52,611 nt of DNA, from assembly GCA_900547645.1 (NCBI GenBank), contig URHP01000003.1, forward strand, positions 1 to 52,611, in the 5' to 3' direction. Source of the DNA: an uncultured Eubacteriales bacterium. Lineage in GTDB: Bacteria; Bacillota; Clostridia; Christensenellales; Borkfalkiaceae. Each line of letters begins with the position of its first letter. The stretch's first letter is position 1. The position numbers were made by a program, and so were the translations under genes. Of the stretch, positions 22,802-31,827 are shown piece after piece. The notes under the pieces were generated by a model. That model saw only the letters and a program-made list of their open reading frames with translations. It was not told the origin of the DNA and ran no database searches.

Positions 22802-24742
22802 ATGGACAAGATCCTGGTAGGCGCGGCGTATTATCCCGAAATGTGGGATGAATCCGAAGTGGAAAAGGATATCGTGCGCATGAAGGAAGCGGGTGTGAAC
22901 TGCGTCCGCGTAGGTGAATTTGCATGGGGAAAGATGGAGCCGGAGGAGGGCGTGTTCGATCTTGCCTGGCTGGAGCGTGCCGTGGACAAACTGACGGCGG
23001 CGGGGATCGGCGTCATCATGTGTACGCCCACCTGCACGCCGCCCCGCTGGATGCTGGACAAGTACCCCGAAACGCGCATCGTCTATGCGGATAAGACGCG
23101 TACCGAGGTATTTTCGCGCTGCCATCCCTGCAAATCTTCTCCCGTCATGCGGGAAAAGAACCGCATCATCACCGAAAAACTTGCCGAGATATTCGGGAAA
23201 CGCAAGGGGATCATCGGCTGGCAGATCGATAACGAGATCTTCCCCTATAACGAGGGCTGCTACTGCGAAAACTGCCGCAAGGGCTTCCGCAGCTATCTGA
23301 AGGAGAAGTACGGCACTCCCGAAAATCTCAACGCCAAGTGGGGGATGCAGCGCTGGTCGCTGGAATACAAGTCCTTCGACGACGTGATCCCCCCCGTGCG
23401 CGGACGCTGGGAGCATCCTTCCCTGCAGACGGAATGGATCCGCTTCCACTGTAAAAACATCGTCTCCTACGTCAACGAGCAGGCGGACATCCTGCACCGC
23501 TATACGGACGCGCCCGTCGGCACGGACATGATGGCGACCAACCTTCTCGGCTACTATGAGACAAACGAAAAACTCGACGTCGTACAGTTTAATCACTATG
23601 AACCCGCCGCCGAGCTGCCCCGCACGGCATTTTGTTATGATTTCCTGCGTCCCGTGCTCGACAGACCTTTCTGGGTGACCGAAACGCAGGTCGGCTGGAA
23701 CGGAAGTACGTTTGCGAACAACGGCTACCGCCCCGCGGGAAGCTGCTATATGAATACCTGGCTGCCCGTTGCCAAGGGGGCGGAAATGGTGGAATACTGG
23801 CTGTTCCGCGCCCATCCCAACGGGCATGAGCTGGCGCACGGCGCGCTCTTCAACACGGCGGGAAGGGCATACCGCGTCACGCAGGAAGTTGCCCGCGCCG
23901 CGCGGGAGTTTGAAACGTGCGCGGCGTTCCTGCGGCAAAGCGCGGTCAGGGCAAAGATCGCACTGCATTATTCCTCCACCGTCGTCAAAGAGAGCGAATA
24001 CGCGCCCATGCTGCGCGATTTCAATTACCGCGAGACGCTGATCGAGCGCTTCCACAAACCGCTGCGCCGCCACAACGTGGACGTGATCGATACGGCGCAC
24101 GCGCTGGACGGTTACGAGGTGCTTGTTTCGCCCTTCCTGTTTGCGGCGGACGAAAACGATCTGCCCGCGCGCGTTGCAGAGTGGGTGAGGAACGGCGGGA
24201 CCTGGATCGTCGGTCCCATGACGGACATCATGACCGAATATGCAAGCAAGTATACGGACCGACCGCACAGCTTTCTCGAGGAGCTTGCGGGCATGTATGA
24301 AACGTACGATCTGCCCGTCTCCAACGACGTGTACCGCGTCAGATGGGAGGACGGGGAGGTCTCTCCGCTCGGCATCTGTTTTGCAGCGTACGAGCTGAAG
24401 GGCGCAAAGGCGCTTGCCGTATATGAGAACGGCGAATTTGAAGGTCTGCCCGCCGTCACGGAATGTGCGGTCGGCAGGGGGAAAGTCATCGTGCTTGGCG
24501 GCGTGCCTTCCGGTGACGCGCTGTTGCGGCTGGTAGGGCTTCCGCCCGTGGCGCAGGCGAGCGAAAACGTGGCGCTCGTCGGGCGCAGCGGAGCAAAAAA
24601 CGGCCTGATCGCGCTGGAGACGGAGGGGCGCGCGGGATATGTGATGCTTGACGGGACATATACGGAGCTTTTGAGCGGTAAAAAATATTCCGGAAGGGCA
24701 GAGCTTGCACCGTATACCGTTCTGGTCTGTGAAAAGGATTGA
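22802..24742 (+). CDS. Beta-galactosidase, glycoside hydrolase family 42
   Basis: 646 residues, no signal peptide, so cytoplasmic. GAAYYPEMWDESEVEKDIVR is the family N terminus. GWQIDNEI holds the acid/base Glu145 and FWVTETQVGW the nucleophile Glu294. Cysteines in SRCHPCKSSP and CYCENCRKG match the zinc site of GH42-A enzymes. A trimerisation domain (about 390-590) and a beta C-terminal domain (about 590-646) complete it. It removes terminal beta-galactose from imported oligosaccharides. No transporter is adjacent. It shares an intergenic region with the dual-esterase lipoprotein, suggesting joint use of an acetylated, galactose-containing glycan (inference). Confidence 0.95.
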   Translation: MDKILVGAAYYPEMWDESEVEKDIVRMKEAGVNCVRVGEFAWGKMEPEEGVFDLAWLERAVDKLTAAGIGVIMCTPTCTPPRWMLDKYPETRIVYADKTRTEVFSRCHPCKSSPVMREKNRIITEKLAEIFGKRKGIIGWQIDNEIFPYNEGCYCENCRKGFRSYLKEKYGTPENLNAKWGMQRWSLEYKSFDDVIPPVRGRWEHPSLQTEWIRFHCKNIVSYVNEQADILHRYTDAPVGTDMMATNLLGYYETNEKLDVVQFNHYEPAAELPRTAFCYDFLRPVLDRPFWVTETQVGWNGSTFANNGYRPAGSCYMNTWLPVAKGAEMVEYWLFRAHPNGHELAHGALFNTAGRAYRVTQEVARAAREFETCAAFLRQSAVRAKIALHYSSTVVKESEYAPMLRDFNYRETLIERFHKPLRRHNVDVIDTAHALDGYEVLVSPFLFAADENDLPARVAEWVRNGGTWIVGPMTDIMTEYASKYTDRPHSFLEELAGMYETYDLPVSNDVYRVRWEDGEVSPLGICFAAYELKGAKALAVYENGEFEGLPAVTECAVGRGKVIVLGGVPSGDALLRLVGLPPVAQASENVALVGRSGAKNGLIALETEGRAGYVMLDGTYTELLSGKKYSGRAELAPYTVLVCEKD

Positions 24743-24752
24743 TTTTTTATTG

Positions 24753-24788
24753 AAACGCGCCGCCTGCATTTTTGCAGGCGGCGCGTTT
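24753..24788. terminator. Terminator hairpin after GH42
   Basis: Perfect 16-bp stem (24753-24768 with 24773-24788) with a TTTT loop; A/T ends make it usable on both strands. Confidence 0.8.
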
Positions 24789-24924
24789 GCTTTATGGGCA
24801 GGACTGCGTCATCCGAGGAACAAAGCAACGTGGGAATCCCCTTATACGTCGTCTGCATCAATGCTTCGGCGAAGGGGGACAACTGCCGTGAAAGCTGTTT
24901 TATATGGCTTTGCACCTCGTTCCG

Positions 24925-25146
24925 TCAGTTATTTTTCAGATCCTGACAGAGGATATAATTGGCATCAACGTCTAAAATTTTACACAGGTTTGCAAGCGTA
25001 TCAAGGGCGGGCAGCTTCTTCCCGTGTATGTAACAGGAAATTTGTACATGACTGATATTTAATTTGCGGGCAATTTCATTTTGCGTCATGCCGCTGTTTT
25101 TGATCGCTTCAATAATTCTTTCCCGTATTTGTTCTACAGTAATCAA
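24925..25146 (-). CDS. Small XRE family transcriptional regulator
   Basis: 73 residues, essentially one HTH_3 domain: QIRERIIEAIKNSGMTQNEI, ARKLNISHVQISCYIHGKKL and a last helix DTLANLCKILDVDANYIL. It lacks a sensor domain. Between it and the divergent promoter at 25207-25235 lie two copies of TTACCC-N5-GGTAGAT, which are its probable operators. The AT-richer sequence differs from most neighbours, suggesting a horizontally acquired cassette, perhaps with the remnant gene on the other side. The start is supported by homology; the ribosome-binding site is GTGAGG at some distance. Confidence 0.85.
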   Translation of the reverse strand: MITVEQIRERIIEAIKNSGMTQNEIARKLNISHVQISCYIHGKKLPALDTLANLCKILDVDANYILCQDLKNN

Positions 25147-25182
25147 GAGATGGTCCTCACAAGGAACGGAATCATCTCTATT

Positions 25183-25235
25183 TTACCCAATAGGTAGATT
25201 TTTCGCTTGACAATTACCCATAAGGTAGATATAAT
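25183..25235 (+). promoter_or_regulatory. Divergent control region: promoter with two XRE operators
   Basis: Two 17-nt sites of the form TACC-N5-GGTA, at 25183-25199 and 25214-25230, have starts 31 nt apart (about three helix turns). The second overlaps a plus-strand promoter with -35 TTGACA (25207-25212), 17-nt spacer and -10 TATAAT (25230-25235). An extra inverted half site TTGGGTA is at 25250-25256. Binding of the adjacent XRE protein is inferred. Confidence 0.7.
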
Positions 25236-25291
25236 GCAGTTTGTATCCGTTGGGTACAATTATGAAATTTTATATTCAAAAAGGAGAAGAG

Positions 25292-25465
25292 ATGTTTGAA
25301 TCGATCATCGCGGAAATTTACTATGACAATTGCGGACAGTGGGAAAAGCTGTATTTTGCGGGAGTGGCGCGCAATGACAGCGGGCTACGTGCAGACAATG
25401 TAACAGCGGACCAAGGATACTTGCAAAACGTTACACCCCCCGAGGCAACGCCTCGGGGGGTGTAA
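25292..25465 (+). pseudogene. Truncated small gene (remnant)
   Basis: AAAAGGAGAAGAG precedes an ATG and the first codons read MFESIIAEIYYDNCGQWEKL, which resembles the N terminus of small DUF6809-type proteins of Clostridia. After about 25 residues the sequence loses this character and runs through the terminator hairpin of the minus-strand RNA, ending PPEATPRGV, which is only a translation of that palindrome. I read it as a 5' gene fragment still attached to the XRE-regulated promoter. A genuine 57-residue protein is possible but less likely. Confidence 0.45.
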
Positions 25466-25602
25466 AAAAAATATTGGAGAGTAAAAAGCGTTCGCGGCTG
25501 GGACCGTTCCCGCTTTTCGGCGAATGGCAGGAAGGACGCTCCGGTCCTTCGCTCCCCCAATTTGCAGCGATCCGCTGCCATCGGACGGTTTCCCCCGTCC
25601 AC
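25425..25602 (-). ncRNA. Candidate structured non-coding RNA with own promoter and terminator
   Basis: A minus-strand promoter (25609-25637) starts transcription near 25602. The RNA would fold into: hairpin GGACGG/CCGUCC with GGGAAA loop (25600-25583); a long-range stem UGGCAG/CUGCCA (25580-25575 with 25530-25525) enclosing a 7-bp hairpin GAAGGAC/GUCCUUC with CGGAGC loop (25550-25531); stem UUCGC/GCGAA (25524-25520 with 25495-25491) enclosing GGGA/UCCC. A local hairpin GCAGCG/CGCUGC (25578-25564) competes with the UGGCAG/CUGCCA stem. Transcription would end at the 16-bp hairpin 25465-25431 (about 175 nt), or earlier at CGCUUUUU near 25484. No convincing reading frame. I cannot name its family; a known Clostridia RNA such as raiA should be tested. 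Confidence 0.65.
25431..25465 (-). terminator. Perfect 16-bp hairpin ending the structured RNA
   Basis: 25431-25446 pairs perfectly with 25450-25465 around a 3-nt loop; CGTTTTGC follows on the minus strand. Confidence 0.7.
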
Positions 25603-25608
25603 AAGCTC

Positions 25609-25637
25609 ATTATATGAAAAAAGCGGAGAAAATGCAA
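25609..25637 (-). promoter_or_regulatory. Sigma-A promoter of the structured RNA
   Basis: Minus-strand -35 TTGCAT (25632-25637), 17-nt spacer, -10 TATAAT (25609-25614). No ribosome-binding site plus start codon follows it. Confidence 0.75.
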
Positions 25638-25729
25638 CCTACTCTTTGAAATTCGCGCTCTATCCGCAAGATTCGCGCAAGTAGAGTTTGTTTTTCACAC
25701 TCTACTCACAGTAGAACCGTATAAACCTA

Positions 25730-25758
25730 TTGACAAAGCGGGCAAAAACAGGTATAAT
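25730..25758 (+). promoter_or_regulatory. Promoter placing the XRE membrane regulator start codon at +1
   Basis: -35 TTGACA (25730-25735), 17-nt spacer, -10 TATAAT (25753-25758). The ATG begins seven bases after the -10 and there is no usable Shine-Dalgarno. A 7-bp inverted repeat GTAGAGT/ACTCTAC (25681-25705) lies just upstream. Confidence 0.7.
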
Positions 25759-25764
25759 AAAAGC

Positions 25765-26412
25765 ATGGAAGATGACGTCCTTGCCGTAACCATCGGAAAA
25801 AACATCATGCGCCTTCGCCGTATGGCGAACATGACGCAGCTCGAGCTTGCCGAAAAGATCAACTATTCGGATAAATCCGTGTCCAAATGGGAACAGGGCA
25901 ACGGCATTCCCGACGTGCGCATTCTGGTTCAGCTCGCCGATCTGTTCAACGTATCGGTGGACGATCTGGTGCGCGAGCACACAGAAACGGCGGTCATGCC
26001 CAAAAAGACGCGGCTTTTGCGCCGGATCGTGACGATGATCCTGTCTGTGGGGCTTTGCTGGCTGGTTGCCGTCGTCTGTTTTGTCTTTATCGGCATCGGC
26101 GCGCCCGCCGTTGCGGACAAATGGCTTGCGTTCGTCTATGCGGTCCCCGCTTCGGCGATCGTCACGCTCGTCTTTTCCTGCGTCTGGCGCTATCGTTGGG
26201 TGCGCATCCTCTCCATCACGGTGCTGATCTGGACGGTGCTCGCCTGCATTCATCTGACCGCGCTCTCCTGCGGGGTGGATCCGGCCGCCGTACCCGTGGC
26301 GTATGTCTATCTGATCGGCGTGCCCCTTCAGATCCTTGCGGTCATCTTCTTTTCGCCCTGGAAGCGCGTGCAGATTTCCGTGCGCAGGGGAAAGGACGTT
26401 CCCAAAGAGTGA
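25765..26412 (+). CDS. XRE family regulator with C-terminal membrane domain
   Basis: 215 residues. The HTH is at about residues 7-65 (IGKNIMRLRRMANMTQLELA, KSVSKWEQGNGIPD, LADLFNVSVDDL). Four hydrophobic segments follow (about 88-110, 121-140, 146-165, 178-200). Such proteins may sense at the membrane while contacting DNA. The transcript is apparently leaderless. Downstream, a GC hairpin (26419-26442) and then a membrane protein with PH-like character follow. Target genes unknown; the membrane protein behind it is the natural candidate. Confidence 0.85.
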   Translation: MEDDVLAVTIGKNIMRLRRMANMTQLELAEKINYSDKSVSKWEQGNGIPDVRILVQLADLFNVSVDDLVREHTETAVMPKKTRLLRRIVTMILSVGLCWLVAVVCFVFIGIGAPAVADKWLAFVYAVPASAIVTLVFSCVWRYRWVRILSITVLIWTVLACIHLTALSCGVDPAAVPVAYVYLIGVPLQILAVIFFSPWKRVQISVRRGKDVPKE

Positions 26413-26472
26413 TTGTGCGCGTGTCCGCAACGGCGGACACGCGTCCGTATATTTGCGATTTTCGGAGGAAGT

Positions 26473-27558
26473 ATGAAAGAAATTCCCTTGCCCGCGGAGC
26501 GGGCGGCGCAGCAGAAGAAGGCGCGCTCATTAAAGGGGCTTGCCAAGGCGTATAACGCCTGCCTTCTGGGGCTTGCCATTGCGGCGATCGCCTGCCTTGT
26601 GGGCGTGCTGGTCGTCGTGATCATGATGGAAACGGGCAGCCCAGACGCCGACCGGGAACTGCTGCTCTATATTCTGACGGGCTGTTTTGCGGGCGGCGCC
26701 GTTGTGTTTGCGGCGGGCGCGGTGCTGTTCGGCAAACTTGCGCAGGAGGCGACGCGCACGCATCTCGATTTCGTCGAACGCTGCTGCGGCGACAAGTGCT
26801 TTTTTGTGGGCGAAGGGACGATCGCCGAATTTTGCGAAGACGTTCTTGTGATCCGCTCGCAGGAAGACGACAAAAAGGAGCGGATCCGCATCCCCTACAG
26901 TCAGATCAAATTTTATTCCGTCTGTACGCGCGTCAAGCCGCAGGAGCGCGGAAAGTGGAGCGTCGTCATCGAAATGCCCGCGCACTATGTCATGAAAAAG
27001 GGTACGGCGCCCAACGCATTGGTGGAAGCGGACGGCAAAGAGCGGCTGTACAGAACGCTGGAAGAGCGCGGTCTGGAACTGCGCGGCGAACGTCCGCCGC
27101 GCGGGGAAAAGCGTAAAAACGTGCGTTTCGAAGCCGTGATGAAGTTCCTTCTGCCCGATCCCGTCAAGCGCCGCCGTTCGCTGATGTTTGCGGGGCTGGG
27201 CGTTTTGTTGCTCGCCGCCGGCATTCTGATCGCAATTTTCTGGCGGGATATGATCCTGGTCGGCGCCATTTTGTCGGTGTTCGGCGTCTTTCTTGCGGTG
27301 CGCTCCGCCATGGGGTTTTCGCGCGCAAGGGGCGTGCTCGCATTCTATGAAGAGGGCATTTTCTGGCGGGAGAGCGGGCGCGCCGAAGCCGACCGCTTTT
27401 TCCTCAAGTGGGAGGAGCTGGAGCGCGTGAAGCGCGAGACGATCGAAGGAAAGCACTATCTTGCCGCCGTATGTCCTTACGGAAGCTATCATATTCCCGA
27501 AGTGGAGGGGGCGTACGACTATCTGAAGACGTTCCGTCCCGCCATGTGCGAGGAATAA
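26473..27558 (+). CDS. Membrane protein of unknown function, PH-like segments
   Basis: 361 residues. Two N-terminal spans (about 28-55 and 66-90) are followed by a domain with strand-rich phrases ([36 protein letters not shown]) that recall bacterial PH-like domains. A second pair of spans (about 238-275, [20 protein letters not shown]) precedes a similar second unit ([12 protein letters not shown] ... [12 protein letters not shown]). So the protein looks like an internal duplication: two spans plus a PH-like unit, twice. GGAGG precedes the ATG. It follows the XRE regulator and precedes DUF1653-mcsAB-clpC by one base, so it may be in that operon. Confidence 0.65.
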   Translation: MKEIPLPAERAAQQKKARSLKGLAKAYNACLLGLAIAAIACLVGVLVVVIMMETGSPDADRELLLYILTGCFAGGAVVFAAGAVLFGKLAQEATRTHLDFVERCCGDKCFFVGEGTIAEFCEDVLVIRSQEDDKKERIRIPYSQIKFYSVCTRVKPQERGKWSVVIEMPAHYVMKKGTAPNALVEADGKERLYRTLEERGLELRGERPPRGEKRKNVRFEAVMKFLLPDPVKRRRSLMFAGLGVLLLAAGILIAIFWRDMILVGAILSVFGVFLAVRSAMGFSRARGVLAFYEEGIFWRESGRAEADRFFLKWEELERVKRETIEGKHYLAAVCPYGSYHIPEVEGAYDYLKTFRPAMCEE

Positions 27559-27559
27559 G

Positions 27560-27784
27560 ATGAGAGAGCTTGCCGTGCACGCCGTCTACCGTCACTTCAA
27601 GGGCGGACGCTACTATGTGGAGGGAACCGCCCGCCACAGCGAGACGGGGGAAGAGTGCGTCGTTTACCGTCAGCTCTACGGCGACCGCTCGCTTTGGGTG
27701 CGTCCGCTTGCGGCGTTTTTATCCGAAGTCGATCGGGAAAAATATCCCGACGCGGCGCAGAGGTACCGCTTCGAAGAAGAATAG
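27560..27784 (+). CDS. DUF1653 domain protein
   Basis: 74 residues matching the DUF1653 pattern: [34 protein letters not shown] and [13 protein letters not shown]. The fold is a small beta barrel; function is not established. It starts one base after the preceding stop with GAGG inside that gene's end, and mcsA starts 14 bases later, so it is part of the same transcript. Confidence 0.85.
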   Translation: MRELAVHAVYRHFKGGRYYVEGTARHSETGEECVVYRQLYGDRSLWVRPLAAFLSEVDREKYPDAAQRYRFEEE

Positions 27785-27798
27785 CGGGAGGGGGAGAG

Positions 27799-28281
27799 AT
27801 GCTCTGCGAAAACTGCGGGAAGCGTCCCGCGCAAAAATTCGTCAGGACCGTGGAGGGGAGGCAGCTCACGATCGAGCTGTGTCCCGAATGTTACCGTACG
27901 CTCTATCCCGAAAAGGAGAGCGGCGCGTTTGCCGCGCTCGTCGGCGCGTCCGGCAGGGAGGATGCCGCATGTCCCGTCTGCGGGACGACGTTCGGGGAAT
28001 ACCGCCGCACGGGGCTTTTGGGCTGCGCAGGCTGTTACAGCGCCTTCCGCGAGGAATTGTGCTCCGCCGTGCGCGGCATTCAGGGGAAGCTGCGCCACAC
28101 GGGCAAGCGCCCCGAACAGCAGGCGGAGGAGGAGTACGACAGGATGCGCGCCTATGTTTCGCGGCGCGAACTCCTGCGCGAAAAATTGGAAGAGGCGATG
28201 CGCGGTCACGATTATATTGCCGCGCGCAGGCTTCAGCGCGAACTGCGCGAGCTTGCCGCCCGCGGGGAGGAAAACGGATGA
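27799..28281 (+). CDS. mcsA: Protein arginine kinase activator McsA
   Basis: 160 residues. Four CxxC pairs (CENC, CPEC, CPVC, CAGC) in the first 85 residues form two zinc fingers, and a UVR-type helical motif (EKLEEAMRGHDYIAARRLQR) closes the protein. McsA binds zinc or other metals and activates the kinase McsB, delivering it to ClpC substrates. GGGGGAGAG precedes the ATG. It overlaps mcsB by four bases (ATGA), as usual. The ctsR gene that normally precedes mcsA is absent. Confidence 0.93.
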   Translation: MLCENCGKRPAQKFVRTVEGRQLTIELCPECYRTLYPEKESGAFAALVGASGREDAACPVCGTTFGEYRRTGLLGCAGCYSAFREELCSAVRGIQGKLRHTGKRPEQQAEEEYDRMRAYVSRRELLREKLEEAMRGHDYIAARRLQRELRELAARGEENG

Positions 28282-29333
28282 GCGCGGTCAGAGAGAGCTT
28301 TGAAAGCGTCGCCGTCTCCACGCGGATGCGGCTTGCGCGCAATTTTGCGGATTATCCGTTCCCCGGGCGGCTTCTGAAGGATGCGCATGCCGAGGAACAG
28401 GCACAGGAGATCGTGCGGCTCATTGCCGCCGCGCTCTCCGAAGTCGATCAGTTCACGCTGTATGAGATGAAGCATGCCTCGGCGGAGCGGATCTCCTTTT
28501 TGCTGGAGCGCAACCTCATCTCGCGCGATCTCGTGCGCAACCGCCGCATTTCCGCGGCGCTCATTTCTTCGGATGAGATCATTTCCGTCATGCTCAATGA
28601 GGAGGATCACGTCCGCGAACAGTACTTCATGAACGGATTCGACCTGCCGCGCGCCTACGAGCGCATCACGGGGCTGGACGACGCCATCTCCGAATCCATT
28701 CCCTTCGCGTTCGACGAACAGTTCGGTTACCTCACCGCCTGTCCCACCAATCTCGGCACGGGGTTGCGGGCGTCCGTCATGCTCTTCCTGCCCGCTGTCT
28801 CGCGGCGCGGGGTGATGGCGCGGCGCATCGTGCCCGAACTTCTGCGGCTCGGGCTCACCGCGCGCGGCGCATACGGTGAAGGGAGCGGCGCCGAAGGCGA
28901 TCTGTTTCAGGTCAGCAACGAGGTGACGCTCGGCGTTTCGGAGGAGGAGATCCTCTCCATCGTCGGGCAGGCGGTGGATTCCATCGTCGAAATGGAGCTG
29001 CTGGAGCGCGCGCGCATGAAGGCGGAGGGCGGGCTTGTTCTGCGCGACAAGATCTGCCGCGCCTACGGCGTGCTGACCAACTGCCGCCTTCTCGAAGAGC
29101 ATGAATTTCTGCGCCGCCTTGCGGACGTCAAACTCGGGATCGCGCTCGGGTATCTTACGGACGGCGAAGAGGACGACGGCTGGATGGCGGAGCTGGACGA
29201 ACTTGCCGTTGCCATGCGGCCCGCCAACATCAACAGGCTGAACGGCGCGCCGCTCGAAAAGCAGGAACAGGACGCCTATCGCGCCGAATATGCGCGCAAG
29301 GCGATCCTTGCCATGGGGCTGAACGCGGAATAG
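28278..29333 (+). CDS. mcsB: Protein arginine kinase McsB
   Basis: 351 residues of the phosphagen-kinase fold without the N-terminal domain of guanidino kinases. SVAVSTRMRLARNFADYPFP contains the ATP arginines; TACPTNLGTGLRASV contains catalytic Cys155; GEGSGAEGDLFQVSNEVTLG is the specificity loop. It phosphorylates arginines on damaged proteins, marking them for ClpC-ClpP. Encoded between mcsA and clpC, its standard place. Confidence 0.95.
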   Translation: MSAVRESFESVAVSTRMRLARNFADYPFPGRLLKDAHAEEQAQEIVRLIAAALSEVDQFTLYEMKHASAERISFLLERNLISRDLVRNRRISAALISSDEIISVMLNEEDHVREQYFMNGFDLPRAYERITGLDDAISESIPFAFDEQFGYLTACPTNLGTGLRASVMLFLPAVSRRGVMARRIVPELLRLGLTARGAYGEGSGAEGDLFQVSNEVTLGVSEEEILSIVGQAVDSIVEMELLERARMKAEGGLVLRDKICRAYGVLTNCRLLEEHEFLRRLADVKLGIALGYLTDGEEDDGWMAELDELAVAMRPANINRLNGAPLEKQEQDAYRAEYARKAILAMGLNAE

Positions 29334-29342
29334 GGAGAGAAT

Positions 29343-31814
29343 ATGGACACTTCGCATTTTTCCGAACATCTGCAACAGGCCGTCGAGCTTTCGCAGGAAG
29401 CGGCGCGGCACTATAATACCAACTATATCGGCAGTGAACATGTGCTGCTCGCCATGCTCTGCGTCACGGACAGCACGGCGAGCCGCCTTCTGACGGAGGC
29501 GGGCGTCAAGCTGGAAAAATACCGCGCCGTGTTCCGCCGCAACCTGCAGCACGATACCCCCGCGCACGGGTTCACGCCGCGCATGAAGCACATTTTCGGG
29601 CTGGCGCGCGAACTTTCGCTGCAATCGGGCGCGCTCGATCCCATCACGGGCACCGAGCACGTCCTCATGGCGATGTTTACCGTGGACGAGTGCCTCGCCG
29701 TGCTCATTTTAAAGAGTCTCGGCATCGACGTCTCCGGACTTGCCGACAAGACGGGCGCGTTCATCGATTCTTCCCCCGACGAGGAAGAGGAGCGCGTGCA
29801 GCAGTCCTTCCCCGAAGCGCCGACCGTGCGCAGGAATGCCCGCCCGCAGTCCGCGTCTCCGCTGAGCGAGGAGTTGCTTGCCTACGGCACCGACCTCACG
29901 CAGAAGGCGCGCGAGGGGAAGGTGGATCCCGTGATCGGACGGCGCAAGGAGATCGAAAAGGTGGTGCAGATCCTCTCGCGGCGCACCAAGAACAATCCCG
30001 TGCTCATCGGCGAACCGGGCGTCGGAAAGAGCGCCGTCGTCGAAGGACTGGCGCAGGCGATCGTCTCGGGCGAGGTCCCCGAGCTGCTGCGCGGAAAGAC
30101 GGTGTTTTCGCTCGACCTTGCGGGGCTTGTCGCGGGTGCGCGCTACCGCGGCGATTTTGAGGAGCGGCTGAAGGGCGTCGTGGACGAGATCCGCGAAAAC
30201 CGAAACATCATTTTGTTTATCGACGAGATCCATATGATCGTGGGGGCGGGTTCCTCTTCGGACAGCAATATGGATGCGTCCAACATATTAAAACCCATGC
30301 TCTCGCGCGGGGAGCTGCAGACGGTGGGCGCGACCACGCTGGAGGAATACCGCAAGTACATTGAAAAGGACGCGGCGCTCGAACGCCGTTTCACGCCCGT
30401 CACCGTCGCGGAACCCGGCCTGGATGACACCATCGCCATTCTGCGCGGCGTCAAGGATAAGTACGAGGCGCATCACAACGTCATCATTACGGAGGAAGCG
30501 ATCGAGGCTGCGGTGCGCCTGTCCGACCGGTATATCACGGACAGATTTCTTCCCGACAAGGCGATCGACCTCATCGACGAGGCGGCGAGCCGCGCGCGGC
30601 TGGATGCCTATACGGGGCCCGAGGAATTCCGCGAGACGGAAGAAAAGCTTGCGCGGCTCCGTTCGGATCGAGAAAAGGCCGCCAAATGGAACGATCCGGA
30701 TCGCGCCGCCCGTCTCGACAAGGAGATCGCCGCGCTCACGGCGGCTGCCGGGAAGCGCAAAGAGGAGTGGAAGAAACAGCGGCTTGCCGCGCACCTTGCC
30801 ATCGGCAGCGAGGAGGTCGCCGAGATCGTCAGCAGCTGGACGGGGGTGCCCGTGGCAAAGCTCACCGAGGCGGAGAGCGAAAAGCTCATGCACCTGGAAG
30901 AAGAACTGCACCGCCGCATCGTGGGACAGGACGAGGCGGTGACCGCCGTCGCCAAAGCCATCCGCCGCGCCCGCGCGGGGCTGAAGGATGCGGGCAAACC
31001 CATCGGTTCCTTTATCTTTGTGGGACCGACGGGCGTGGGCAAGACCGACCTTTCCAAAGCGCTTGCCGAGAGCATGTTCGGCGACGAAAAGCTGCTTGTC
31101 CGTCTCGATATGTCCGAATACATGGAAAAGAGCAGCGTCTCCAAGCTCATCGGCGCGCCTCCGGGGTACGTCGGCTATGATGAAGCGGGCGGACAGCTCA
31201 CCGAGCGCATTCGACGCAATCCCTATTCCGTCGTGCTCTTTGACGAGGTGGAAAAGGCGCATCCCGACGTCTTTAACCTGCTGCTGCAGATCCTTGACGA
31301 CGGGCGGCTCACGGACAGCCGCGGGCGGGTGGTCTCGTTCAAAAACACCGTCATCATTCTCACGAGCAACGTGGGCGCGCATGAAGTCAGGGAATCCGCG
31401 CCGCTCGGATTTTATTCGGCGAGTGCGGAACGCGAATACGAGGACATGAAGGGGCGCATCGAAGAAGCGCTCAAAAAACAGTTCCGGCCCGAATTTCTCA
31501 ACCGTCTGGACGACATCATCATCTTCCACAAGCTCTCGCGCGAGGATGCCGTGCGCATCGGGGAAAAGATCGTCTCGTCGCTTGCCGCGCGGCTGAAGGC
31601 ACGGGGGATCGGGCTGAAGGTCAGCCGCCGCGCGCTTACCGCATTGGTGGAAGAGGGCTACAGCGAGGAGTTCGGCGCGCGTCCCTTAAAGCGCGTCGTG
31701 CGCCGCCGCATCGAGGACCGTCTGTCCGAGGAGATCCTGCAGGGGCGCATTTCGGACGGGGCTACCGTCATCGTGGACGAACAGAACGGGGAACTGACGT
31801 TTGAAGAAGAGTAA
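29343..31814 (+). CDS. clpC: ATP-dependent Clp protease ATP-binding subunit ClpC
   Basis: 823 residues. The double Clp-N domain (1-145) is followed by AAA+ 1 (Walker A GEPGVGKS at 223-230; Walker [10 protein letters not shown]), a short middle coiled coil (about 420-475, [23 protein letters not shown]), and AAA+ 2 (Walker A GPTGVGKT at 561-568). An LGF tripeptide at 688-690 is the ClpP-docking loop. It unfolds arginine-phosphorylated and adaptor-bound proteins for ClpP. Ten bases separate it from mcsB. No ClpP gene is in the window. Confidence 0.95.
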   Translation: MDTSHFSEHLQQAVELSQEAARHYNTNYIGSEHVLLAMLCVTDSTASRLLTEAGVKLEKYRAVFRRNLQHDTPAHGFTPRMKHIFGLARELSLQSGALDPITGTEHVLMAMFTVDECLAVLILKSLGIDVSGLADKTGAFIDSSPDEEEERVQQSFPEAPTVRRNARPQSASPLSEELLAYGTDLTQKAREGKVDPVIGRRKEIEKVVQILSRRTKNNPVLIGEPGVGKSAVVEGLAQAIVSGEVPELLRGKTVFSLDLAGLVAGARYRGDFEERLKGVVDEIRENRNIILFIDEIHMIVGAGSSSDSNMDASNILKPMLSRGELQTVGATTLEEYRKYIEKDAALERRFTPVTVAEPGLDDTIAILRGVKDKYEAHHNVIITEEAIEAAVRLSDRYITDRFLPDKAIDLIDEAASRARLDAYTGPEEFRETEEKLARLRSDREKAAKWNDPDRAARLDKEIAALTAAAGKRKEEWKKQRLAAHLAIGSEEVAEIVSSWTGVPVAKLTEAESEKLMHLEEELHRRIVGQDEAVTAVAKAIRRARAGLKDAGKPIGSFIFVGPTGVGKTDLSKALAESMFGDEKLLVRLDMSEYMEKSSVSKLIGAPPGYVGYDEAGGQLTERIRRNPYSVVLFDEVEKAHPDVFNLLLQILDDGRLTDSRGRVVSFKNTVIILTSNVGAHEVRESAPLGFYSASAEREYEDMKGRIEEALKKQFRPEFLNRLDDIIIFHKLSREDAVRIGEKIVSSLAARLKARGIGLKVSRRALTALVEEGYSEEFGARPLKRVVRRRIEDRLSEEILQGRISDGATVIVDEQNGELTFEEE

Positions 31815-31827
31815 AGTTCTCCATGGC

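Noticed and set aside
22688..24769. Minus-strand frame of about 690 codons opposite the GH42 gene
   Set aside because: It mirrors a complete beta-galactosidase; no domain, no ribosome-binding site, biased composition.
25321..25637. Small proteins on the minus strand (PRGVASGGVTF-type frames)
   Set aside because: They are translations of the structured RNA and its terminator; no ribosome-binding site, several overlapping frames equally open.
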